Of a stretch of DNA of 6,650 nucleotides, positions 1 to 6,049 are shown one piece after another (position 1 is the first letter of the stretch; the number at the start of each line of letters is the position of its first letter). The DNA is taken from assembly GCA_021160785.1 (NCBI GenBank), contig JAGHBX010000459.1:1-6650 (forward strand). Reading direction: 5' to 3'. Under the pieces are notes generated by a model. That model saw only the letters and a program-made list of their open reading frames with translations, was not told the DNA's origin and made no database searches. The DNA is from Planctomycetota bacterium (lineage in GTDB: Bacteria; Planctomycetota; Phycisphaerae; Sedimentisphaerales; Anaerohalosphaeraceae). The translations under genes were made by a program, and so were the position numbers.

Positions 1-1440
1 ACTTTGTACATCTTTGCCGTCACGGCCGTGGGGCTTTGCGCCGAGACGACCGAAGTTGAGTACTACGCCATTCGCATGGACGGCAAGAAGATCGGTCATG
101 TTGTACAGACACGCCGGATCAAAGACAACGTGGTAACCACTACCGAAGACATGACAATTACTCTGGCTCGCGGCAGCGTAGCCATAACGGTGACCATGCT
201 TGAGAAAAGCATCGAGACAAGCAAAGGCAAGCCCATCGCATTTGAGGTCGTCCAGAACATCAGCGGCATGTCCCAGAAGACCACCGGCAGGATCATCGGC
301 GGCCAACAGGCCAGGGTCGTCACCGAGGCGATGGGCATGAAACAGGAAAAGACGGTATCTTTTCCGGACGGCGCAATCATGGCCGAAGGCGTACGACTGT
401 TAGAGAGACAAAAAGGTCTAAAGGAGGGCGTCTCTTACGAGGCGACGGTGTTCAGTCCGGCTCTTTCAATGGCTGTCAAGGCGCAAGTCAGCGTGGGACC
501 CCGGAGGGAAATAGACCTTTTCGGGCGCATCGCCAGGCTCACGGAAGTTACGACAACCATGATAATACCGACCGGCTCAACGACCAGCACGGATTATGTT
601 GACGACAATTATCGCGCCCTCAAGACGCTCGTGCCGACGATGGGCATGAATCTTGAGATTATCGCGTGCGACAAACAGTTTGCCCTCAGCAGCGACGATG
701 TTGTGGATTTTCTCGACAAGATGCTTCTTGCGAGTCCTGTCCCGCTGAAAGATGTCAAGTCGCTTACGTCTGCAACTTATGTTCTCGTGCCCGCCAAGGA
801 CGCCAAACCGAAGATTCCCTCCGGCGACAATCAGACGGCAAAGACCTTGGCCGGCGGCAGGATCACCGTCGAGGTAAAGCCCGCCAAAGCTGCGCCGAAT
901 GTGAAATTCCCGTACAAGGGCAATAAGCAGGAGCTTCTGGAGGCATTGGAGTCAACACAGTATCTGCAAAGCGACAACGAGCAAGTCGTCAAGCTGGCTC
1001 GCGACGCCGTTGGCGACAGCACCGATGCCGCCGAAGCGGCAAGCAAGATCGAATCGTTCGTCGACGGATACATCATCGAGAAGAATCTGTCGGTCGGTTA
1101 CGCCACGGCGGCGGAGGTCGCCTTGAGCCGTCAAGGCGACTGCACCGAACATGCCGTGCTTACCGCGGCGATGTGCCGGGCGGTCGGCATACCGGCGCGG
1201 GTTGTCTTCGGGCTTGTCTACGTCGATGAATTTCTCGACCGAAAGCATGTCTTCGGCGGCCACGCATGGACGGAGGCCCGGATCGGCGACAAGTGGATCG
1301 GCCTGGACGCCACCCGGTCGCCCAACGGTTACGGCGCCGGACATATCATCCTGGGAACGGGTAGCGGAGACCCCGCCGATTTTTTCGGTATGGTCAATAC
1401 CTTAGGCTATTTCAAGATAGCCAGCGTCGATCTGAAGTAG
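1..1440 (+). CDS. Secreted transglutaminase-like protein (5' end outside window)
   Basis: The frame is open from the left edge to the TAG at 1438-1440, so the gene is probably cut at its 5' end. A TTG at position 4 is possible but has no visible ribosome site. Residue numbers below count from that TTG. The first ~14 residues are hydrophobic and end in LCA before ETTE, which fits the end of a signal peptide with signal peptidase I cleavage. Residues ~20-215 are strand-rich and resemble no family I can name. Residues ~310-460 form a transglutaminase-like (papain-fold) domain with the expected triad: C380 in GDCTEH, H420 in GGHAWTEA and D435 in GLDAT, followed by an NGYG segment. Such bacterial domains act as proteases, amidases or crosslinking enzymes on periplasmic protein or peptide substrates. 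All three catalytic residues are present, so activity is plausible. The substrate is unknown. It precedes the oxidoreductase by 92 bp and may be a separate transcription unit. Confidence 0.85.
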   Translation, partial: TLYIFAVTAVGLCAETTEVEYYAIRMDGKKIGHVVQTRRIKDNVVTTTEDMTITLARGSVAITVTMLEKSIETSKGKPIAFEVVQNISGMSQKTTGRIIGGQQARVVTEAMGMKQEKTVSFPDGAIMAEGVRLLERQKGLKEGVSYEATVFSPALSMAVKAQVSVGPRREIDLFGRIARLTEVTTTMIIPTGSTTSTDYVDDNYRALKTLVPTMGMNLEIIACDKQFALSSDDVVDFLDKMLLASPVPLKDVKSLTSATYVLVPAKDAKPKIPSGDNQTAKTLAGGRITVEVKPAKAAPNVKFPYKGNKQELLEALESTQYLQSDNEQVVKLARDAVGDSTDAAEAASKIESFVDGYIIEKNLSVGYATAAEVALSRQGDCTEHAVLTAAMCRAVGIPARVVFGLVYVDEFLDRKHVFGGHAWTEARIGDKWIGLDATRSPNGYGAGHIILGTGSGDPADFFGMVNTLGYFKIASVDLK

Positions 1441-1522
1441 GGCATGATGGTATACGTTACACTGGTGCTGACGGCGATGTGTGGAACAGGAGATAGAAAG
1501 CCTTGCATATTAAGATAAGAAA

Positions 1523-1528
1523 AGGAGG
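1523..1528 (+). promoter_or_regulatory. Strong ribosome binding site fixing the oxidoreductase start
   Basis: AGGAGG lies four bases before the ATG at 1533. This places the start there rather than at an in-frame TTG at 1503, which lacks such a site and would put ten extra residues in front of the twin-arginine signal. Confidence 0.8.
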
Positions 1529-1532
1529 ACGT

Positions 1533-2852
1533 ATGGCAAGTTCAAATGAATCGGGTAAAGGGCGCGGGACGACACGGCGCCAGTTCCTGAAGGCGACTAC
1601 CGCGGCGGGTTCGGCTGCTGCTCTTGGCGCGATGCAGTTTGCGCCTAACGTTTTTGCGGCGGGCAGCGATGTTATTCGCGTGGGTATGATTGGCTGCGGC
1701 GGTCGCAACACCGGCGCTGCAGCGCAGGCGCTGACGGCGGACAAGGGGGCGCGGCTGGTCGCGATGTGCGATATTTTCATGGACCGGGTCAAAGGCAAAC
1801 GCGAAACCCTCAAGCGGCAGAAGGGCGATCAGGTCGTGGTGGATGACGATCACTGCTTTGCGGGCTTTGACGGCTATAAGCACGTTATCGAATCATCCGA
1901 TGTCGTGGTGATTGCAAACGCCGCCAAGTTTCATCCGCTCCATGCGATCTCGGCGATCAAGGCGGGAAAACATGTGTTCGTGGAGAAGCCGCACGGTATC
2001 GATCCGGCGGGGATCAAGCTGATGCGGCAGGCGGCCGATATCGCAAAGGAAAAGGGACTGTGTCTTGTCTCCGGCCTGCACAGCCGTTATCACGCAGGCT
2101 ACGCCGAGACGATCAAGCGGATTCACGACGGTGCGATCGGCGACATCGTCTCTATCGAGGAGAATTTTCTCCGCGCTCCATACGTTGTGATCGGGCGCAA
2201 GGAAGGGCTCTCGGAGGTCGAGTGGCAGTGCAGTACGCAGTATCATTTCCACTGGCTGTCGGGCGACGATGTGGTTCAGTCGCTGGTGCATAATATGGAC
2301 CGGGCCAGTTGGGCGTTAAAGGACACGGCGCCGATCAAATGTCACGGGCTGGGGGGAAGATCGTCGATGACCGAGCCGATTTACGGCGATGTGTTCGATC
2401 ACCACTCGGTCATTTACGAATGTGCTGATGGCGTAAAGATCTACGCTTTTTGCCGGACGACCAACGGATGTTATAACAATTCCTCGAGCGTGGTCTTGGG
2501 CAGCAAAGGCCGGGCCGACATTACGCGCTGCCGCATCTCGGGCGAGACTGATTGGCGGTGGCAGGGGCGAAGCGCTCCTTACCAGATCGAGCACGACGTG
2601 CTCTTTGCGGGGATTCGTTCGGGCAAGCCGGTCAACAACGGCGATTACATGACGCGGAGTACGCTGATAACGATCATGGGGCAGATTTCCTGCTACACGG
2701 GCAAGGAGGTTACCTGGGATCAGGCTAATAAGTCCGACTTCTATTACCCGCCAAAGCCCGAGGATTGCCATGACGGCATGGACCCGCCGGTCAAGCCCGG
2801 CGACGGCGGCAGTTATCCCGTACCTAAACCCGGTTTCACGAAAATGATTTGA
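1533..2852 (+). CDS. Tat-exported Gfo/Idh/MocA family oxidoreductase
   Basis: A 439-residue NAD(P)-dependent oxidoreductase of the Gfo/Idh/MocA family. These enzymes typically oxidise or reduce sugars, inositols and related polyols. The N-terminus has a twin-arginine signal, R15-R16-QFLK, then an alanine/glycine-rich hydrophobic stretch ending near FAAGS (~residue 45), so the protein is predicted to be exported folded with its cofactor. The Rossmann domain begins at residue 47, with the nucleotide-binding turn G54-C-G56-G57-R. The family lysine is K152 in EKPHG. The second conserved site is H253-N-M-D256 followed by W. Four residues before H253, where the classical family has Asp (and, from memory, many planctomycete relatives have Glu), this protein has Gln249. 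The C-terminus ends in the YPVPKPGFTK-type tail that I recall from planctomycete paralogues. The next gene starts 14 bp after the stop, so the two are likely co-transcribed. Family assignment is secure; substrate is not predictable. Confidence 0.93.
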   Translation: MASSNESGKGRGTTRRQFLKATTAAGSAAALGAMQFAPNVFAAGSDVIRVGMIGCGGRNTGAAAQALTADKGARLVAMCDIFMDRVKGKRETLKRQKGDQVVVDDDHCFAGFDGYKHVIESSDVVVIANAAKFHPLHAISAIKAGKHVFVEKPHGIDPAGIKLMRQAADIAKEKGLCLVSGLHSRYHAGYAETIKRIHDGAIGDIVSIEENFLRAPYVVIGRKEGLSEVEWQCSTQYHFHWLSGDDVVQSLVHNMDRASWALKDTAPIKCHGLGGRSSMTEPIYGDVFDHHSVIYECADGVKIYAFCRTTNGCYNNSSSVVLGSKGRADITRCRISGETDWRWQGRSAPYQIEHDVLFAGIRSGKPVNNGDYMTRSTLITIMGQISCYTGKEVTWDQANKSDFYYPPKPEDCHDGMDPPVKPGDGGSYPVPKPGFTKMI

Positions 2853-2866
2853 ATTTGAGAAAGAAT

Positions 2867-4747
2867 ATGAATCGTACATCAATATATATGATTGCACAGG
2901 TTTTGTGCGTTGCGGCGATGGCGGCTTGTGCGGCTGCCTCGCCCGCCGGAGGCGTGAAAAAGTATACCGAAACCTTTGCGGCGAAGAACGGCGAGCAGTT
3001 CAGCTTTGACATGCTTCTCATTGACGGCGGCGAGTTCGTTATGGGAAGCGCAAACGACGAGCCCGGTCGGCAGGACCATGAAGGGCCGCGGCACAAGGTG
3101 CGCGTCGATTCGTTTTATCTTTGTCCGACGGAGACTACGCTTGAGCTTTTTCTCGTGTATTATGAGGAGACCAACCGCGCCAAGGTTGTGCATGATAAGG
3201 TCGTTTCAGGCGTTAAAGATGTGGACGCCATTACCGGTCCGACGCCTGTTTTCGGCGAGTTGACGATGGGTTATCCGAAAACTCATCCGGCGATGGGGAT
3301 GACGTGGCATAATGTGCAGGTATTTTGCAAGTGGCTTTCGAAGAAGACCGGCAAGGCGTATCGCCTGCCCACCGAAGCGGAGTGGGAGTATGCCGCCCGG
3401 GCGGGCGGTGCGGATACGTTCGGCGCTGGCAATGATCCGAAGCGGGTGGGAGATTGGGCATGGTATGACGACAACGCCGACGGGGAGACTCATCCGGTTG
3501 CCGCGAAGAAGCCCAATGCCCTGGGTCTGTACGATATGGCGGGCAATGTCTGCGAGTGGGTGCAGGACTTCTACGACGCAGGCGCCTACAAGGAACGGGG
3601 CTTAGATAATCCCGTGCTCAATCCGACGGGGCCGGCTGCCGGCAAAGTGCATGTTGCCCGCGGCGGATATTACAACAGTACCCCGGCCGACGATCTGCGC
3701 TGTGCTGCGAGGGCGTTTGAAGAGAAGTGGTGGCGCGACGGCGATCCGCAGATACCCAAGAGCATGTGGTGGCTGCCTAACATGGATATCATCGGTTTTC
3801 GGCTGGCGCGGTCCGTCGATGTGCAGGCGACCGGAAACGCCGCGGCCGGGCACGCCTTTGCCGCCGGCGCTAATGGCGAGTATACTTTTGATACAGGCGT
3901 GCTTCGCGGAAAGCTGCGGCAGGGAGGCAAATCGCGGGGTCTGTCGGCGGTGGTGCATGCCGCCTCCGGGACCAGGCTCGACGGGAGCATGGGTATTCTC
4001 AGCCCGTATCGGATCTTCACGGCGAACAAGCGATACGGCACGGCGGCGTGGAACCTGCCGAGCGAATCGAAACTGTTAGACGACGGCGCCATTCAAATTA
4101 CCTGGAAGCAAGCCGAGGATCGAGCTTTCGAACTGGTCGCGGTCTACCGCCTCAGCGGTGATTCGACGGTCGATCTCGAGGCGATTGTAAAGGCCGGCGA
4201 CGACCTGGATGACTTCGAGGTCTTTGTGGCGTCATATTTTAACCAGTCATTTCCGACGCCTTCGGTTTATGTCGGTGTGAATGCCGGTGTCGAAGGCGGC
4301 TCGCGGTTTATGCGGGCGGTAAAATCGGCGGGCGTCTGGCAGGTGTTTCCGCGGGATGAGAAGGTTGTGAAAGTTATCCGGGACGGTCGATGGTTGAAAC
4401 CGCCGAATCCGGTCGACTGGGTGACCAGGCCGTGTATGTCCGCGCCCATTGCTCTGCGACGCAGTACGAAAGGGGGCCTGACAGCAATTTTGATGGCGCC
4501 GGCGAACGATTGTTTTGCAATATCGATGCCCTACGAAGGTGAAGGGCATTATTCGGTTTATTTATCCCTGTTCGGCCGTGATGTCAAGGCGGGGAAGACG
4601 GCAAGAGCACGCTGCCGATTCGTACTCGCAGACGCACCCTCAGACGCCGAGATATTAGGCTTGTACAAAAGGTATATAAAGGAAATGACTCGCGGTGATG
4701 TCAACTCTTTGGTTTTGCGGTTAGAGTCTTTTCGTGTTCCGGAGTAG
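2867..4747 (+). CDS. Secreted FGE-like (SUMF1) domain protein with extra C-terminal domain
   Basis: A 626-residue protein. The ATG at 2867 is preceded by a modest GAGAAAG site at 2857-2863; in-frame TTG codons at 2849 and 2855 are less likely. A short basic start and hydrophobic run form a signal peptide; C21 in AMAAC is a poor lipobox, so a lipoprotein is only possible. Residues ~43-316 are an FGE-sulfatase/SUMF1 domain: GGEFVMGS at 54-61, RLPTEAEWEYAAR from 166, GLYDMAGNVCEW to 231, R265-GG, and GFRLA at 310-314. The two cysteines that active formylglycine-generating enzymes carry just after this RGG motif are absent (S271 at the first position, no Cys at the second); C279 in LRCAAR is the separate structural-type cysteine. 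Sulfatase maturation activity is therefore unlikely, and a binding or other role is more probable. Residues ~335-610 are a second region, predicted beta-rich, that I cannot assign to a family. The stop codon sits at a suspected rearrangement junction, so the last few residues may not be ancestral. Confidence 0.88.
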   Translation: MNRTSIYMIAQVLCVAAMAACAAASPAGGVKKYTETFAAKNGEQFSFDMLLIDGGEFVMGSANDEPGRQDHEGPRHKVRVDSFYLCPTETTLELFLVYYEETNRAKVVHDKVVSGVKDVDAITGPTPVFGELTMGYPKTHPAMGMTWHNVQVFCKWLSKKTGKAYRLPTEAEWEYAARAGGADTFGAGNDPKRVGDWAWYDDNADGETHPVAAKKPNALGLYDMAGNVCEWVQDFYDAGAYKERGLDNPVLNPTGPAAGKVHVARGGYYNSTPADDLRCAARAFEEKWWRDGDPQIPKSMWWLPNMDIIGFRLARSVDVQATGNAAAGHAFAAGANGEYTFDTGVLRGKLRQGGKSRGLSAVVHAASGTRLDGSMGILSPYRIFTANKRYGTAAWNLPSESKLLDDGAIQITWKQAEDRAFELVAVYRLSGDSTVDLEAIVKAGDDLDDFEVFVASYFNQSFPTPSVYVGVNAGVEGGSRFMRAVKSAGVWQVFPRDEKVVKVIRDGRWLKPPNPVDWVTRPCMSAPIALRRSTKGGLTAILMAPANDCFAISMPYEGEGHYSVYLSLFGRDVKAGKTARARCRFVLADAPSDAEILGLYKRYIKEMTRGDVNSLVLRLESFRVPE

Positions 4748-4905
4748 CCGACTATTGCCCCGAACATCGGCAGGGTGCAGCAGGCCGAGGCTATCGCGCT
4801 GAAGAGGCCGAGCAGAAACGCAAAGACAATGCCCACCGGGCCCACACCGGTTTGCTCAAGAAAACTTCTGGCCCGTTCGACTGCCGACTGGATCCACTGC
4901 GCCAT
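4738..4905 (-). pseudogene. Truncated 5' remnant of a CcdA/DsbD-like membrane protein gene
   Basis: On the minus strand an ATG at 4905-4903 is preceded by AAAGGA at about 4917-4912, a good Shine-Dalgarno spacing. The reading frame begins MAQWIQSAVERARSFLEQTG, an amphipathic helix. It continues into a membrane segment (residues ~21-41) ending with A41-C42-C43-T-L-P46 and a second hydrophobic stretch to GYSG (residues 53-56). This resembles the first membrane helix of CcdA/DsbD-type thiol-transport or cytochrome c biogenesis proteins, which have a Cys-x-x-Pro-type turn there. The frame stays open to 4558 but lies opposite the FGE-like gene and loses membrane-protein character. A charged stretch just after GYSG (GTRKDSNRKTK, to about 4705) could still be ancestral loop. 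Families of this kind have about six membrane helices, so most of the gene is missing. The protein identity is from memory of the motif, not a search. Confidence 0.6.
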
Positions 4906-5038
4906 CAAGCTGTCCTTTCGCCGGGCTCTTTACGGTTTGTCAAGTTCTTTTTTGTAATTGTGCGGCATCCATCTGGTTGCAGTTCTTTGCCCCCGAAACC
5001 TCAAATCCGGGCGGAAAAGCGGTGTTTTTGTTTTTTGG

Positions 5039-5066
5039 TTGACTTGCCGTGTTTTTTCAGTAGACT
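5039..5066 (+). promoter_or_regulatory. Candidate sigma-70-type promoter for etfBA
   Basis: TTGACT at 5039-5044 (five of six matches to the -35 consensus) is followed after 16 bases by TAGACT at 5061-5066 (four of six to the -10). It would give a leader of roughly 50 bases before the GTG at 5122. TATCAT at 5075-5080 and TATAGT at 5081-5086 are other -10-like hexamers but lack a good -35 partner. This is pattern matching only. Confidence 0.4.
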
Positions 5067-5110
5067 ATCGCGGCTATCATTATAGTGATTGAATCGAATG
5101 TGGTAAGCAT

Positions 5111-5115
5111 GGAGG
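5111..5115 (+). promoter_or_regulatory. Ribosome binding site deciding the GTG start of etfB
   Basis: GGAGG stands six bases before the GTG at 5122. The protein then opens with the residues expected at the EtfB N-terminus, so GTG is the real start; no ATG is available in frame nearby. Confidence 0.75.
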
Positions 5116-5121
5116 TAGTTT

Positions 5122-5997
5122 GTGGGTTACAATTGTATTGTATTAGTGAAGCAAGTGCCTGATACGAAACGGATTACGGGTCAGGCGATGAACGACGACG
5201 GGACTGTCAACCGGGGCGCCCTGGCGGCGATTTTCAATCCTGAGGACTTAAACGCCCTCGAGCTTGCCCTTGAAATCAAGGATAAGTTCGGCGGTAAGGT
5301 TACTGTGATGACGATGGGGCTGCCGGCGGCAAGCGAGGTCCTGCGCGAATCGCTGTATCGGGGCGCCGACGAGGCGGTTTTGATAACGGACAGGCGCTGT
5401 GCGGCGAGCGATACGTTGGCGACGAGCTATATTCTGAGCTGTGCGGTGAAGAAGCTGGATTACGATATCGTCCTTTGCGGCCGACAGGCGATCGACGGCG
5501 ATACAGCGCAGGTCGGGCCGCAGTTGGCGGAGAAATTAGGGATTACGCAGGTTACGTATGTCGAGGAAGTGCAGAAATTAAACGGCCAGGGGCTGGTTGC
5601 ACACCGCAATATGGGCAACGGCTGGCAGGAGGTCCAGACGACGCTGCCGGTGCTGCTTACGGTGATCGATACGGCCAACGAGCCGCGTGTCGGCGCGGCC
5701 AGGCGGCTGATGAAGTACAAAGACGCGCTTAGCCCGGTGGAAATCGCCATCGCCGGCGACGACGATTCCGATGCCCGGCAAAAGGCGCTATCCGAAAAGG
5801 GCCTGCTCATAAAGCAGTGGGACCTCGACGATCTGGACGCCGACTTAGCCTGGTGCGGAAGGGACGGTTCACCCACAAAAGTCCACCGAATAATGAGCGT
5901 TGTGCTCGACGCCAAGGAGAGCAAGGCTGTCGATCCTACTCAGGCGGGTGTCGATGCGATGGTGCATGAGCTTATCGAAGAGCATACGATTGGGTAA
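5122..5997 (+). CDS. etfB: Electron transfer flavoprotein subunit beta (FixA/EtfB family)
   Basis: A 291-residue small subunit of the cytoplasmic electron transfer flavoprotein, which pairs with EtfA to carry electrons between flavin dehydrogenases (for example acyl-CoA dehydrogenases) and a further acceptor. Evidence: the VKQVPDT opening at residues 9-15, an FNPEDLNALELAL helix, GADEAVLITD, the nucleotide-binding-type motif GRQAIDGDTAQVGP at 120-133, the family signature region around GWQEVQTTLPVLLTV (~residues 172-186) and GSPTKV at 249-254. It is somewhat longer than the usual ~250-265 residues, with an acidic and helical tail of about 35 residues after GSPTKV; comparable tails occur in the FixA/clostridial type. 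That lineage includes both plain and electron-bifurcating complexes, and I cannot separate these by eye. etfA follows after 52 bp, so the two form an operon. Confidence 0.95.
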   Translation: MGYNCIVLVKQVPDTKRITGQAMNDDGTVNRGALAAIFNPEDLNALELALEIKDKFGGKVTVMTMGLPAASEVLRESLYRGADEAVLITDRRCAASDTLATSYILSCAVKKLDYDIVLCGRQAIDGDTAQVGPQLAEKLGITQVTYVEEVQKLNGQGLVAHRNMGNGWQEVQTTLPVLLTVIDTANEPRVGAARRLMKYKDALSPVEIAIAGDDDSDARQKALSEKGLLIKQWDLDDLDADLAWCGRDGSPTKVHRIMSVVLDAKESKAVDPTQAGVDAMVHELIEEHTIG

Positions 5998-6008
5998 GAC
6001 ATCGGGAG

Positions 6009-6032
6009 AAAAGGTGTCTGACCCCTTTAATT
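6009..6032 (+). repeat. Candidate dispersed REP-type repeat in the etfB-etfA gap
   Basis: The stretch containing GGTGTCTGACCCCTTTAATT is non-coding. It resembles, from memory, a short sequence (in reverse, AAAGGGGTCAGACACC) that recurs in many environmental bacterial genomes, often near REP-associated tyrosine transposases. I see only one copy here, so repeat status rests on recall and not on internal evidence. Confidence 0.45.
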
Positions 6033-6041
6033 ATTAAGGGA
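6023..6041 (+). promoter_or_regulatory. etfA ribosome binding site within a small hairpin
   Basis: AAGGGA at 6036-6041 is the Shine-Dalgarno sequence, eight bases before the ATG at 6050. Upstream CCCTT at 6023-6027 is complementary to AAGGG at 6036-6040. With AA 6029-6030 pairing TT 6034-6035 around a one-base bulge (T6028), a seven-pair stem with a three-base loop is possible. It is AT-rich and weak. It could slightly damp etfA translation or be incidental. Confidence 0.4.
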
Positions 6042-6049
6042 TTTTTTGC

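Larger units (their letters stand above)
4906..5121. other. Intergenic region between minus-strand remnant and etfB
   Basis: Together with the remnant this makes about 370 bases without an intact gene. The stretch is AT-richer than its surroundings, with T-rich runs around 4945-4953 and 5025-5056. No convincing protein, tRNA or strong hairpin terminator was found. Its original role was probably a divergent control region between the minus-strand gene and etfB. A candidate etfB promoter lies near its right end. Confidence 0.6.

Noticed and set aside
952..1344. Minus-strand open frame of 130 codons
   Set aside because: It lies entirely opposite the transglutaminase domain, whose catalytic motifs prove the plus-strand frame; its translation has no recognisable features.
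2316..2897. Minus-strand open frame of 193 codons
   Set aside because: It is antisense to the oxidoreductase 3' half, is rich in residues expected from antisense of GC-rich codons and has no family motif.
3659..3720. Calling the SUMF1 protein an active sulfatase-maturing enzyme
   Set aside because: The two catalytic cysteines after the RGG motif are missing and no sulfatase gene is in the window.
4938..4943. Perfect TTGACA on the minus strand as a -35 box for the truncated membrane-protein gene
   Set aside because: No acceptable -10 hexamer lies 15-19 bases downstream; that position is occupied by GC-rich sequence and the Shine-Dalgarno site.
4990..5056. Possible rho-independent terminator before the T-rich runs
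   Set aside because: No stable GC-rich inverted repeat could be paired immediately upstream of the T tracts on either strand.
4852..5085. Plus-strand open frame of 77 codons before etfB
   Set aside because: No ribosome site, unusual composition, and it is partly antisense to the truncated minus-strand gene.
5460..5924. Minus-strand open frame of 154 codons opposite etfB
   Set aside because: The etfB frame carries conserved family motifs throughout; the antisense translation is low-complexity in Ser, Pro and Cys.
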